DNA from: Myroides odoratus
Lineage (GTDB): Bacteria; Bacteroidota; Bacteroidia; Flavobacteriales; Flavobacteriaceae
DNA length: 64,000 nt
Assembly: GCF_001549985.1 (NCBI RefSeq)
Contig: NZ_LROZ01000016.1
Span: forward strand, 24,086-88,085
Direction of reading: 5' to 3'
In this document: positions 25,622 to 35,035 of the stretch, in pieces
Position numbering within the stretch: the first letter of the stretch is position 1
Layout of the letters: each line of letters begins with the position of its first letter
Notes under the pieces: model-generated
Seen by the model: the letters and a program-made list of their open reading frames with translations, nothing else
The model's database searches: none
Told to the model about the DNA's origin: nothing
Position numbers and translations under genes: made by a program

Positions 25622-25668
25622 AAGAAGATAATTTTTCTTCTAATGGAGATTTATTTTAGATATAATAG

Positions 25669-25676
25669 TATATTTG
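25669..25676 (+). promoter_or_regulatory. Candidate -7 box for the LytTR/kinase operon
   Basis: TATATTTG, a perfect -7 match, lies 61 nt before the regulator start. No clear -33 TTG is seen. Confidence 0.4.
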
Positions 25677-25737
25677 AAGTCGCAGAATATCAATGAGATG
25701 TTCTGATTATATGACAACCTTACACACGAATACTATT

Positions 25738-26463
25738 ATGAATGAGTTAGTCGTTCTAATTGTGGATGACGAAATGAAAGTTGCGGAAGTATTAAAACAC
25801 CGATTGCTGAATAGCATTCAAATCCAACACAAAATGGTGTTTTATATGGCAAAATCAGTCGCAGAAGCAGTAAAAATGATTGAGCAATATGTGCCAGATT
25901 TGGTTTTTTTAGACATTCAAATGCCTAAAGAAAACGGGTTGGCTTTGTTTGATTACTTTAAGGATCCTCTCCCATTTGAAGTAATTATCACCACCGCTTA
26001 CAGTCAATATGCACTAGAAGTTTTAAATCAATATACTTGTTTGCATTATTTATTGAAACCAATAGCCGTTGAAAATTTGCAAACGGCCTACGATAAATTT
26101 GTTGAAAAAGAAAGCCAACAATCTTTTATCAAACTAATCAAAAACAATCAAAAACGCGAAGTTGTTGCAATAGAAGATATTCTATACTGCAAAGCAGATG
26201 ATAATTATTGCGAAATCTATTTACAAGATCAAAAGTATCTGATATCTAAAACGTTAGGAGCCGTTTCTTCTAAATTGAAACACCCGCAATTTCATCGGGT
26301 AGGTCGATCGTATGTAGTTAATTTCAAACGTGTTAAATACATAGAAATGGGTACAAATCGCATTGTTTTTAAAGATAAGGTGATTATTAATGATCAGGAA
26401 ATCAACCATGATATTGTAGTTTCAGCAACTAAAATGAAAGAGTTTAGATTGCTTGAACTATGA
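25738..26463 (+). CDS. LytTR-type response regulator
   Basis: The 241-residue protein has a receiver domain with phospho-acceptor Asp59 in VFLDIQMP and a LytTR DNA-binding domain (about 130-236) containing FHRVGRSYVVN. An upstream in-frame Met exists at 25693, but the start MNELVVLIVDD at 25738 places the receiver domain at the N terminus as usual. The gene overlaps the sensor kinase by 4 bp (ATGA), so they are translationally coupled partners. Confidence 0.93.
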   Translation: MNELVVLIVDDEMKVAEVLKHRLLNSIQIQHKMVFYMAKSVAEAVKMIEQYVPDLVFLDIQMPKENGLALFDYFKDPLPFEVIITTAYSQYALEVLNQYTCLHYLLKPIAVENLQTAYDKFVEKESQQSFIKLIKNNQKREVVAIEDILYCKADDNYCEIYLQDQKYLISKTLGAVSSKLKHPQFHRVGRSYVVNFKRVKYIEMGTNRIVFKDKVIINDQEINHDIVVSATKMKEFRLLEL

Positions 26464-29423
26464 GAGGATGGATTGTGCTCTTGTTCTTCGGAATTACATT
26501 CCCCTTGCTTTATGCACAAACAACGGTTACCAAGCGGTATACAACAGAAGATGGACTGATAGCCAATGACATTAGAGCACTTTTATTAGACTCTAGAGGT
26601 GTCCTTTGGATTGGTTCAAGAGCGGGATTGAGTGTGCGCCAACAAGGGCAAATTGCTATTGATGAGGAGTCGCTTCAGCACCGTTTTACTAATATTACAG
26701 CTATAGTTGAGGACAAGGATCAAGGAATCTGGATCGGAAGCTATGGACAGGGGATATTGTATAAAGGCCCAAAACAGACGCTTTTGTTTAAGGAGCAATC
26801 GGGATTATTTTCTATGCGCATCAATACTTTATTTGTTGCTGCATCTAAATTGTATATTGGAACGTCAGAAGGTATCACTACGCTCGATATTCAAACGCTG
26901 ACTATTGACAAACAAGAGCCCAAGAATACGCTTAAAACACCCAGTCCTGTTTCTAGTTTTTACCAGATTGGTGAGTCGGTTTTTGCGACTACAATTAATC
27001 ATGGTGTTTTTCAAGTTGAAGGAAGAGCGCTCATTCCTATAGGGGAAGAAAAAGAAGTTGTTGCTTCTTTTTTTGATTCCAAACACCAAACCCTATTCTT
27101 GGGGTTAAAGTTTGATTTGGAAATTCATTCCCTTCAATCCAATCAATCTATAGCGAAACAGGGAATTAAAGGAACTCGTTTTTTTCAACCCGTAGAGGAT
27201 CAGGTCTATTGGGTAGGAGCGGATATTTTAAATGAAGGAGGAGGGATTTATGCTTGGGATGGGCAACAAATTAAAAAACTCAATCAAAAGTACGGGATAC
27301 ACAATGCAGAACTCTATAGTTTAGCTTATGATGCCAAACGCAAATTTTTGTATGTTGGAAGTAAAAAACAGGGGCTATTTCAAGTGGATTTGGCTTCCCC
27401 TTTGCGCTTTGATCCCCGTTTTGGACCAGTAGAAGCCATTGCATTATCTGGTGATACGGCTTATGTCTTTGGTACAAATGGATTGTGCTTGGTGCGTAAC
27501 AATCAAGTTACCCATACCCTTGAAAAAGCCGCTTTTAAAGCCTATCACTTAGCTCATCATAAAAAGTTTGTTGGGGTGACAACTCGTGCCCATCATTTTT
27601 TTGAAATAGAACATCAAATTCCCTCCGAACAAATTCAGTTCTACAAGGCAGTCCAAGGGCTAAATGCTATTTGGGTCAGTACCAATATTGGCTTATTTCA
27701 ATTAAATTTTCAGGGAGAAATTGAAAGTTATGTAGGTATACATACCTATCAATTTGATTTTATTCAAAATCAATTGCTGGAAACAGACCCTTATGGAGGG
27801 GTGAGATTGTATCAAAATATCGCTGCTTTTCGCTATCAATTTCTCGATCGAGAGGATGGAAGTTATGTTCCTCGCGATATTGTAGGCATGCAGGCCATCG
27901 GAGATAAAATGTATTTGGCGGGTGCATTGGATGGTTTATATGTATATGAAGACAACCATTTTCGTTCTTTTTTAAGTGAGGGGCTGTTTTTAGAAAATCG
28001 ACTGAAGCACCTTGAAAAAGGAGAAGGGAAAACGCTATATGTGGCCACAGATTTTGGGGATATCTATTGTTTGGATGTCAGTGGACAAGCCCCAAAAGTT
28101 ATTCGAAAAATTCCACAGAAAGCTATCCTGGGACATGGAATTACATTTTTGCATTATAGGAATCATCAATTGTTGATTGGAACAAATAAAGGTGTGACTG
28201 TTTTGGATGCAGCGGGCACTTTTTTGTTTAATACCGAGCAAGGATTGGACAATTACAACGTAAAAAGCAGTGTAGTTTTAGGAAAACAACTGATGCTAGG
28301 AACTGATGCTGGATTGTATACCCTAGATCTAGATTATTTTAAACCTCAAAAGGTTACTTATGATCTTGTGCTATCTTCAATTAAGATAAACGGGACAAAA
28401 TTAGATTTGAAAAAACTAGAAGAGCAGGGAAATCGAGAGCTAGAATTACCCTATGATCAAAATTCTATCTTTGTCAATTTTGTTCTATTAGGCGCAAAAT
28501 ACCCAGAAAAATTAAAGTTTCAATATCGCGTTAAACCCACGGAAGAATGGTTGGATTTAGAACAACGTACGCTGTCATTGAATTATTTAAATTCCGGAGA
28601 GTATCCAATTGAAATTAGAATTTACGATTACGATAAGGGAGCAGAGCAAGTGAAAACACTGCTCCATGTAACAATCATGCCTCCTTTTTATTATAGTTGG
28701 TGGTTTTTTAGTTTGCTTGTATTGGTGGGTATCGGAATTGTTGTACTTATCATACAGCGCATAAAACGACGACAAGAAAGCAAAGATAAGCAGTTGCGCT
28801 ATGAGAAAAAAGTAGCTGAACTAAAGCTGCTTTCGGTTCGAAGTCAATTGAATACCCATTTTATTTTTAATGTACTCAGTTCGTTTCAATATTTTATTAT
28901 TGCACATAAGGAAGAAGAAGCGTTGTATTATTTAGAGCGATTTGCTTCTTTGATTAGAAAAACACTGAACCTATCGATGCTTGAACAAGTGAGTGTCAAA
29001 GAGGAACTCGATTATGTTCAGGGCTATTTTGAATTAGAGAATATGCGATTAGATGAACGCGTTCAGTTAGAAATCAAAATAGATGCACTATTGAATATAC
29101 ATCAAATTATGATTCCGCCTTTGTTGCTTCAACCTTTTATTGAAAATAGTCTGGTACATGCCTTTCCCGAAAGTATTGAAAATCCAAAGATCATCGTGCA
29201 TGTGTATCCACAAGAACGCGATGTGATTCTGGAGGTCATTGACAATGGTATTGGAAAACAACAGGCTCCCGAACCCCTATCGAAACACGATTCAAAAGGA
29301 TTATTTTTAGTTAAAGAACGAATGAAGATGATTCAAGCGTACTTAGAGGAACATATTAGCATACAATCTACGACAGCAGGAACACGGGTTCGTTTGGTAT
29401 TAAAAGACACTTTAAGTAAATAA
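26460..29423 (+). CDS. Two-component sensor kinase with periplasmic propeller
   Basis: The 987-residue protein has a signal peptide (ending YAQ), a long periplasmic part built of regulator-propeller repeats with LLLDSRGVLWIGSRAGLS-type blades, a Y_Y_Y-like domain (about 640-735), one membrane span (about 745-767) and a LytS-type histidine kinase. The phospho-acceptor His800 is in NTHFIFN and the ATPase part contains IDNGIG. It should sense an outside signal and phosphorylate the overlapping LytTR regulator. Target genes and ligand are unknown; the upstream peptide-binding protein is a possible link. Confidence 0.92.
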   Translation: MRGWIVLLFFGITFPLLYAQTTVTKRYTTEDGLIANDIRALLLDSRGVLWIGSRAGLSVRQQGQIAIDEESLQHRFTNITAIVEDKDQGIWIGSYGQGILYKGPKQTLLFKEQSGLFSMRINTLFVAASKLYIGTSEGITTLDIQTLTIDKQEPKNTLKTPSPVSSFYQIGESVFATTINHGVFQVEGRALIPIGEEKEVVASFFDSKHQTLFLGLKFDLEIHSLQSNQSIAKQGIKGTRFFQPVEDQVYWVGADILNEGGGIYAWDGQQIKKLNQKYGIHNAELYSLAYDAKRKFLYVGSKKQGLFQVDLASPLRFDPRFGPVEAIALSGDTAYVFGTNGLCLVRNNQVTHTLEKAAFKAYHLAHHKKFVGVTTRAHHFFEIEHQIPSEQIQFYKAVQGLNAIWVSTNIGLFQLNFQGEIESYVGIHTYQFDFIQNQLLETDPYGGVRLYQNIAAFRYQFLDREDGSYVPRDIVGMQAIGDKMYLAGALDGLYVYEDNHFRSFLSEGLFLENRLKHLEKGEGKTLYVATDFGDIYCLDVSGQAPKVIRKIPQKAILGHGITFLHYRNHQLLIGTNKGVTVLDAAGTFLFNTEQGLDNYNVKSSVVLGKQLMLGTDAGLYTLDLDYFKPQKVTYDLVLSSIKINGTKLDLKKLEEQGNRELELPYDQNSIFVNFVLLGAKYPEKLKFQYRVKPTEEWLDLEQRTLSLNYLNSGEYPIEIRIYDYDKGAEQVKTLLHVTIMPPFYYSWWFFSLLVLVGIGIVVLIIQRIKRRQESKDKQLRYEKKVAELKLLSVRSQLNTHFIFNVLSSFQYFIIAHKEEEALYYLERFASLIRKTLNLSMLEQVSVKEELDYVQGYFELENMRLDERVQLEIKIDALLNIHQIMIPPLLLQPFIENSLVHAFPESIENPKIIVHVYPQERDVILEVIDNGIGKQQAPEPLSKHDSKGLFLVKERMKMIQAYLEEHISIQSTTAGTRVRLVLKDTLSK

Positions 29424-29547
29424 ATCAAAGAAAATCACGTCAATTATTTGTTAATAAAACCAAGTAATGAAAGAAAGGATTGTATTATTGTGATAAAGCA
29501 GTTGAAATCCTAAAAAAAGAGTGTACTGCTGATTTAATTCTTGTTTT

Positions 29548-30687
29548 ATGAAAGGAAGATTGTTGTTTGTCGGAATTTTTATTGCGTATTTTTTAGCTAA
29601 TATTTATTTGGGAATCCGTGTATATCCCTTAGTGAATACTACCCCTTGGAGCATTCAAGTATTATATGGAGTAGCTGTTGCTTTTTTGGTGATATCGCCT
29701 ATTTTATTTTTTGCGTTTAGAAAACGCGTTAGTGTACCCAAAGCAGCTATACTATATAAGGTAGGAACAGGATGGTTGATGTTAATCATCTATTCATTTT
29801 TGTTGGCTTTATTGTCGGATTTACTTCTATTTGGAATTGGCGATTTTATTGATAAATGGACGCAAGCGTGGATTCGATTGGATCAATTGCAAGCGTGGTT
29901 TATCGTATTGGGAACTATTGGAATTGCTTGGATTGGTAATATTAATTATTATCGAAAGAAGGTTGTTCATCTCGATTTAGAAACAGAAAAACCATCGCAT
30001 CAACCGCTAAAGCTAGTAGTTTTGAGCGACCTGCATTTAGGACATGCCATTAGCCGAAAGGAATTAAAACGTTGGGTTACCTTTATTAATGAACAAGAAG
30101 CAGATCTTGTTTTATTTGCTGGAGATATTATTGATAATAGCTTACTGCCTTTGACGTATTATAAATTGGATGAACTTTTAAGTCAAATAAAAAGTAAACA
30201 CGGCGTTTATGCGTGTTTAGGGAACCATGAATATTTAGCTAATGTTGAAATGAGCTTAGCTTTTTTAGCGAAAGCGAATATTACCGTTTTGAGAGATGAG
30301 GTTGTCAACCTCATCGGGGGACAACTTCAACTGATAGGAAGAGATGATAAAGCTAATCCACATCGCAAGCCTTTAGCTGAATTGGTTCAGCCTGATTCAA
30401 CTAAAATACAACTTGTTTTAGATCATCAGCCTTATGCATTGGAGGCTGCTGAAGCACAGCAAGTAGATTTTCAATTTTCAGGACATACACATCGCGGACA
30501 AGTATGGCCCTTTTCTTGGGTTACGGATTATTTATTTGAACAATCACATGGGTATGTAAAGAAGGGAAATACCCAATATTACATTAGTTCTGGATTGGGG
30601 ATTTGGGGCGGAAGATACCGCATCGGAACACAATCAGAATACGTGGTTGTTACGTTAAAAACGAAAGATAAAAAAGAGAAAGTGTAA
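29548..30687 (+). CDS. Membrane-anchored metallophosphoesterase
   Basis: The 379-residue protein has four N-terminal hydrophobic segments (about 1-135) followed by a calcineurin-like phosphoesterase domain. The metal ligands are Asp161 and His163 in LSDLHLGH, Asp193 in AGDIIDN, Asn226 and His227 in LGNHEY, and SGHTHRGQ near the end. YaeI/YkuE-type relatives act on membrane-linked or lipid phosphates, but the substrate here is open. It is monocistronic. Confidence 0.9.
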   Translation: MKGRLLFVGIFIAYFLANIYLGIRVYPLVNTTPWSIQVLYGVAVAFLVISPILFFAFRKRVSVPKAAILYKVGTGWLMLIIYSFLLALLSDLLLFGIGDFIDKWTQAWIRLDQLQAWFIVLGTIGIAWIGNINYYRKKVVHLDLETEKPSHQPLKLVVLSDLHLGHAISRKELKRWVTFINEQEADLVLFAGDIIDNSLLPLTYYKLDELLSQIKSKHGVYACLGNHEYLANVEMSLAFLAKANITVLRDEVVNLIGGQLQLIGRDDKANPHRKPLAELVQPDSTKIQLVLDHQPYALEAAEAQQVDFQFSGHTHRGQVWPFSWVTDYLFEQSHGYVKKGNTQYYISSGLGIWGGRYRIGTQSEYVVVTLKTKDKKEKV

Positions 30688-30703
30688 GGGAAAAAACACA
30701 AAC

Positions 30704-30734
30704 TTTTTTAATGGAGAATAAAAGGTTATTTTTG
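30704..30734 (+). promoter_or_regulatory. Candidate promoter of the Uup-like gene
   Basis: TATTTTTG at 30727-30734 matches the -7 box. About 20 nt upstream lies only a T run (from 30704), so the -33 element is imperfect. Confidence 0.4.
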
Positions 30735-30750
30735 TCAAAATTTAGTTGAA

Positions 30751-32610
30751 GTGAATTATTTATCAGTAGAAAATATATCGAAATCTTTTGGGGCACATAA
30801 CTTGTTTGAAAATGTGTCATTTGGTATTAATAAAGATCAAAAGATTGCTTTTGTCGCAAAAAATGGATCGGGAAAATCGACTATTTTAAAAATAATAACA
30901 GGATTGGATGATCCTGATAGCGGACAAGTAGTTATTCGCAAGGGAATTCGCATGGAATTTCTATCGCAAGAACCTAATTTACAAGATGAACTAACCATCG
31001 AAGAAAGTATTTTCGCTTCAGATAGCGATATTCTAAAAGTAATTGAAGCCTATGAAAAAGCATTGGAAAATCCAGAGGATGAAGATGCGTATCAAAAAGC
31101 TTTTGAGCAGATGGAGATTCACAATGCTTGGGATTTTGAAACCCAATACAAGCAGATTTTAACGAAACTAAAATTAGATGATTTAAAGTTGAAAGTGAAA
31201 ACGCTTTCTGGTGGACAGAAAAAGCGTTTGGCTTTGGCTATTATCTTAATCAATAAACCTGATTTGTTGATATTGGATGAGCCAACCAACCACTTAGATT
31301 TAGAAATGATTGAATGGTTGGAGAACTATTTCGCTAAAGAAAATATCACCTTGTTTATGGTTACCCACGATCGCTTTTTCTTGGAACGTGTGTGTAATGA
31401 AATTATCGAATTAGATAACGGATTAATTTACCAATACAAAGGAAACTATTCATACTACTTAGAAAAGAAAGAGGAGCGAATAGCCGCTGAAAATGCAAGT
31501 ATTGATAAGGCTCAAAATCTTTTTGTCAAAGAATTATCTTGGATGAGAAGACAGCCAAAAGCGCGTACGACAAAATCAAAATCGCGTATTGATGACTTCT
31601 ATGTAATCAAAGAAAAGGCGAGCAGTAGAAGAAAAGAGCACCAAGTGGAGCTGGAAATTAACATGGAGCGCATGGGAAGTAAGGTTGTAGAACTACACAA
31701 GTTGAATAAATCATTCAATGGAAAAGTAATTTTACACGATTTTAGCTATATGTTTAACCGAGGAGAACGCATTGGAATCATCGGAAAGAACGGGTCTGGA
31801 AAATCAACCTTTTTGAATATTCTAACGCAAACGATGAAACCTGATACAGGAAAAGTCGTGATTGGAGAAACAATTAAGATTGGCTACTATACGCAAGGAG
31901 GAATTTCAATTAAGCCTGAACAGAAAGTAATTGATGTAATTAAAGAGTTTGGTGAGTATATTCCATTAGCCAAAGGACGTTCTATCTCTGCAGGACAACT
32001 TTTAGAGCGTTTTCTGTTTGATCGCAAAAAACAGCATGATTTTGTTGAAAAATTGAGTGGTGGGGAGCTAAAACGCTTGTACTTGTGTACTGTTTTAATT
32101 CAAAACCCTAACTTTTTGATTCTCGATGAGCCAACAAATGATTTAGATATTGTAACATTGAACGTGTTAGAGAGTTTCTTATTGGATTATCCAGGTTGTT
32201 TGGTGGTGGTTTCGCACGACCGTTATTTCATGGACAAGATTGTCGATCACTTATTTGTCTTTAGAGGAGAAGGAGAAATTGAAGATTTTCCAGGAAACTA
32301 TTCTGATTTTAGAACGTATGAAGATAGTATTGAGCCTGTAAAAGAGGAAGCGCCAAAAGAAAAAGTAAACTGGAAGGAAAATCAAGTACAAAATGGTTTG
32401 ACGTTTCAAGAACAAAAAGAGCTTCAAAAAATAGAGCGCGAAATGACAAAACTCGAAGAGCAAAAACAAGAGATTGAAAAAGAATTTGCGGACGGAAAAG
32501 TACAAGAAAATCAAATTGACGAAAAAGCAAATGCGCTGAAAAAAATAATAAAAGAACTCGAAGAAAAAGAAGAAAGATGGTTTGAATTATCAGCCAAAAA
32601 AGGGGAGTAA
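30751..32610 (+). CDS. ABC-F family ATPase, Uup-like
   Basis: The 619-residue soluble protein has two ABC ATPase domains (Walker A at AKNGSGKST and GKNGSGKST; signature LSGGQKKR and LSGGELKR; LDEPTNHLD and LDEPTNDLD) joined by the linker typical of ABC-F translation factors. A long charged coiled-coil tail (about 540-615) fits Uup, which acts on ribosomes or branched DNA. The start codon is GTG. There are no membrane partners. The wholly cytoplasmic architecture makes drug export unlikely. Confidence 0.92.
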   Translation: MNYLSVENISKSFGAHNLFENVSFGINKDQKIAFVAKNGSGKSTILKIITGLDDPDSGQVVIRKGIRMEFLSQEPNLQDELTIEESIFASDSDILKVIEAYEKALENPEDEDAYQKAFEQMEIHNAWDFETQYKQILTKLKLDDLKLKVKTLSGGQKKRLALAIILINKPDLLILDEPTNHLDLEMIEWLENYFAKENITLFMVTHDRFFLERVCNEIIELDNGLIYQYKGNYSYYLEKKEERIAAENASIDKAQNLFVKELSWMRRQPKARTTKSKSRIDDFYVIKEKASSRRKEHQVELEINMERMGSKVVELHKLNKSFNGKVILHDFSYMFNRGERIGIIGKNGSGKSTFLNILTQTMKPDTGKVVIGETIKIGYYTQGGISIKPEQKVIDVIKEFGEYIPLAKGRSISAGQLLERFLFDRKKQHDFVEKLSGGELKRLYLCTVLIQNPNFLILDEPTNDLDIVTLNVLESFLLDYPGCLVVVSHDRYFMDKIVDHLFVFRGEGEIEDFPGNYSDFRTYEDSIEPVKEEAPKEKVNWKENQVQNGLTFQEQKELQKIEREMTKLEEQKQEIEKEFADGKVQENQIDEKANALKKIIKELEEKEERWFELSAKKGE

Positions 32611-32631
32611 TTTCGAGGGCAAAAAAAGCAG

Positions 32632-32671
32632 AAAAGAGGGCGAAAAAACAGTTTTGCTCTCTTTTTTTTTA
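32632..32671 (+). terminator. Terminator after the Uup-like gene
   Basis: A 10-bp stem with one G-T pair (AAAAGAGGGC / GCTCTCTTTT) is followed by a run of T. Confidence 0.75.
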
Positions 32672-32843
32672 TTTTTAAATCGGAATAAAGCTATAAAATA
32701 TAGTGAAAATTTAAGATTTTTACAAGAGTTAAAATGTTAAAGTTTTTTGATGTATCTCTTTGCTAATCAGGGTTTGTGTGTAAAGGATAGGTTAAGGGAA
32801 TGTAATTTAACGATTAAAGAATAGGCATATTTAAAAAAGAAGG

Positions 32844-32851
32844 TAACTTTG
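32844..32851 (+). promoter_or_regulatory. Candidate -7 box for the lysozyme-like gene
   Basis: TAACTTTG matches TAnnTTTG. A transcript from it would begin near the in-frame GTG at 32856, which supports the ATG at 32898 as the start. The -33 element is weak, and the rest of the gap from 32672 holds nothing I recognise. Confidence 0.4.
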
Positions 32852-32897
32852 CGAAGTGAAATTTCAAGTGGTGACAGGGCTTGAGAAATTAATTTTA

Positions 32898-33548
32898 ATG
32901 AGGAAAAAATGTTCTTTTTTTATTGGCTTATTACTGCTATTAGGTGGAGTTTTTTCGGGGTTCAAAAAGTATGAAGTCATACTGCTAGAACAGTATAAAA
33001 TTGTCCCTACAGAAGAGCTGTCTTACCATCTTCCTGAAGAAAAGATTACGGAAGAAAAAAAGGCAGAGGAAGCTGCAGTAATACCATTTACAGGGAAAAC
33101 CTATATTGGGTTTAAACAAGCCTTAGGTGCAAGAGAATCTAATGGTTTGTATCGAATTGTTAACTCTTTTGGTTACATCGGGAAATACCAATTTGGAAGG
33201 TTAGCTCTAAGATCAATAGGAATTTTTGATTCTGAAGAGTTTTTGAATGATCCGCAATTACAGGAAAAAGCGTTTGACGCTCTGGTTGCAAAAAACAAAT
33301 GGATTCTTAGAAACGAGATTAAAGCGTTCGAGGGACGAAGAATTGACGGGATCAGAATCACAGAGTCGGGGATATTAGCCGCTGCTCACTTAGGTGGAGC
33401 AGGATCTGTGAGAAAATATTTAAGAAGTAATGGAGCTAATTCATTTAGCGATGGATTCGGAACTTCAATCAAGACCTACTTGAAAAAATTTAGTGGGTAT
33501 GATGTTTCGGAGATTGATCCAGAACGAGATGCATTAGTAATGCTGTAA
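32898..33548 (+). CDS. Exported lysozyme-like (transglycosylase-fold) protein
   Basis: The 216-residue protein starts with a signal or anchor segment (MRKKCSFFIGLLLLLGGVF), an acidic/lysine-rich spacer (about 35-65), then a lysozyme-like domain with a probable catalytic Glu80 in ALGARESNG, followed by GYIGKYQFG and AAHLGGAGSVRKYL. This pattern is found in phage-type muraminidase-like proteins. It should cut peptidoglycan. It is a single gene. The frame is open from a GTG at 32856, but the ATG gives a proper signal peptide. Confidence 0.75.
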   Translation: MRKKCSFFIGLLLLLGGVFSGFKKYEVILLEQYKIVPTEELSYHLPEEKITEEKKAEEAAVIPFTGKTYIGFKQALGARESNGLYRIVNSFGYIGKYQFGRLALRSIGIFDSEEFLNDPQLQEKAFDALVAKNKWILRNEIKAFEGRRIDGIRITESGILAAAHLGGAGSVRKYLRSNGANSFSDGFGTSIKTYLKKFSGYDVSEIDPERDALVML

Positions 33549-33555
33549 ACGTATA

Positions 33556-33589
33556 AAAGGTGGTCTGTTTGACAGATCACCTTTTTTTT
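33556..33589 (+). terminator. Terminator after the lysozyme-like gene
   Basis: A 12-bp stem with one G-T pair (33556-33567 with 33573-33584), loop TTTGA, then a T run that leads directly into the -33 box of the trp promoter. Confidence 0.8.
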
Positions 33590-33590
33590 A

Positions 33591-33621
33591 TTTGGTAGTG
33601 AAAAAATAATTTCTACCTTTA
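33591..33621 (+). promoter_or_regulatory. trpB: Promoter of the trp leader and trpB
   Basis: TTTG at 33591-33594, a 19-nt spacer and TACCTTTA at 33614-33621 (last base differs from consensus). Transcription would begin near 33628, 14 nt before the leader peptide start. Confidence 0.6.
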
Positions 33622-33641
33622 CACCTTCAAAACAAAGAAAA

Positions 33642-33737
33642 ATGAATTTCAAACATACAAATAATTGGTGGTGGAACAACTTACGTCAAGACGTCGTGAG
33701 CTGTCCTGCTATTGGTATGTATGAAGAAAAAATATAA
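33642..33737 (+). CDS. trp leader peptide with three tandem Trp codons
   Basis: A 31-residue frame starts MNFKHTNNWWWNNLRQ and ends at TAA 33735-33737. Three consecutive TGG codons (residues 9-11) in a short frame between a promoter and a terminator, directly before a tryptophan synthase gene, are the hallmark of a ribosome-mediated attenuator. Ribosome stalling at the Trp codons when charged tRNA-Trp is scarce would favour read-through into trpB. Confidence 0.88.
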   Translation: MNFKHTNNWWWNNLRQDVVSCPAIGMYEEKI

Positions 33738-33799
33738 CGGAACGAGTATATTATTCCTACACCTCTAAGGGCTTGTCATCACGACAAGCCCTTTTTTTG
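33683..33799 (+). promoter_or_regulatory. trpB: Transcription attenuator of trpB
   Basis: The terminator hairpin has an 11-bp stem (33767-33777 with 33783-33793), a 5-nt loop and a T run. A competing pairing exists: GTCGTGA in the leader frame (33693-33699) is complementary to TCACGAC (33779-33785) in the loop and right arm. A small hairpin ACGTC-AA-GACGT just after the Trp codons could act as the protector. The elements fit the classic leader, antiterminator and terminator scheme; the exact alternative fold is my inference. Confidence 0.8.
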
Positions 33800-33843
33800 T
33801 GCCTAAAAATTTCAAATAAATCAATACAATAAAACAAACAAAT

Positions 33844-35025
33844 ATGAAGTATCAAGTCAATCAAGCAGGATTTTATGGAGATTTTGGAGGAGCGTTTATT
33901 CCTCCAACTTTACAACCCATTGTAGCAGAATTACAAGCCATGTATATTGAAATCATGGAAGAACCAACCTTTCAGGCGGAATACCAAAAGCTATTAGCTG
34001 ATTATGTAGGAAGACCTACGCCTTTGTACTTTGCAGAAAGACTTTCAGCGCTCTACAATACGAAGGTGTATTTAAAACGCGAGGATTTATGCCATACAGG
34101 GGCGCATAAAATTAATAATACGATTGGACAGGTATTATTGGCTAAACGCTTAGGGAAGAAGAAAATCATCGCTGAAACAGGGGCAGGGCAACATGGAGTA
34201 GCAACTGCAACCGTATGTGCACTAGCAGGATTAGAATGTGTGGTTTTTATGGGAGCTACAGATATTGAACGCCAAGCGCCCAATGTTGCGCGCATGAAGA
34301 TGCTAGGCGCAGAGGTTCGCGCAGCAAAGACAGGAACACAAACATTAAAAGAAGCCGTAGATGAAGCCTTGCTTTACTGGATAGAAAATCCAACAGACAC
34401 CTATTATTTAATTGGTTCTGTGGTAGGCCCGCATCCATATCCTGATATGGTCGGACGTTTTCAATCTGTCATCTCCAAAGAGATAAAAAAACAATTGTTG
34501 GAAAAAGAAGGAGTTGACAAACCCAACTATGTGATTGCGAGTGTAGGTGGAGGAAGTAATGCTACAGGGGCATTCTACGAATTCTTAGAAGAGGAGCAGG
34601 TGAAACTTATTGTTGCAGAAGGCGGTGGTTTTGGTGTAGATACGAATCAAACGGCTGCTACTTCTTTTATTGGTAAACCGGGAGTATTACACGGAAGCAA
34701 GACCTTATTCATGCAAGATGAAACAGGGGAGCCTTTGGAAGCATACTCGATTTCCGCTGGATTAGATTATCCTGGTTTTGGACCTTTATTTGCGCTGATG
34801 AAACAAGAAAATCGCGCTGAATTTTTCGCTATTAAAGATGCAGAAGCCATGGAGGCTGGTTTAGCCCTGTGTAAATTAGAAGGGATTATTCCCGCCATAG
34901 AAAGTTCACATGCACTAGCTGCTTTACAACATAAAACATTTTTGCCAACTGATATTGTAGTCGTAAACCTTTCCGGTAGGGGGGATAAGGATTTACAAAA
35001 TTATACCAACTACTTTCAGTTGTAG
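33844..35025 (+). CDS. trpB: Tryptophan synthase beta chain
   Basis: TrpB condenses indole with serine to give tryptophan, normally in an alpha2-beta2 complex with TrpA. The 393-residue protein is full length. The PLP-binding Lys89 is in CHTGAHKINN, the phosphate loop is VGGGSNA, and GAGQHG and the terminal SGRGDKD are present. No trpA or other trp gene is adjacent, which is unusual because Flavobacteriaceae mostly keep trpB in an operon; it may be a second copy. It has its own attenuator. Confidence 0.95.
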   Translation: MKYQVNQAGFYGDFGGAFIPPTLQPIVAELQAMYIEIMEEPTFQAEYQKLLADYVGRPTPLYFAERLSALYNTKVYLKREDLCHTGAHKINNTIGQVLLAKRLGKKKIIAETGAGQHGVATATVCALAGLECVVFMGATDIERQAPNVARMKMLGAEVRAAKTGTQTLKEAVDEALLYWIENPTDTYYLIGSVVGPHPYPDMVGRFQSVISKEIKKQLLEKEGVDKPNYVIASVGGGSNATGAFYEFLEEEQVKLIVAEGGGFGVDTNQTAATSFIGKPGVLHGSKTLFMQDETGEPLEAYSISAGLDYPGFGPLFALMKQENRAEFFAIKDAEAMEAGLALCKLEGIIPAIESSHALAALQHKTFLPTDIVVVNLSGRGDKDLQNYTNYFQL

Positions 35026-35035
35026 TTTTTTCAGG

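Noticed and set aside
33767..33799. Riboswitch or T-box upstream of trpB
   Set aside because: There is no T-box sequence or aptamer-like structure; the Trp-rich leader frame explains the terminator better.
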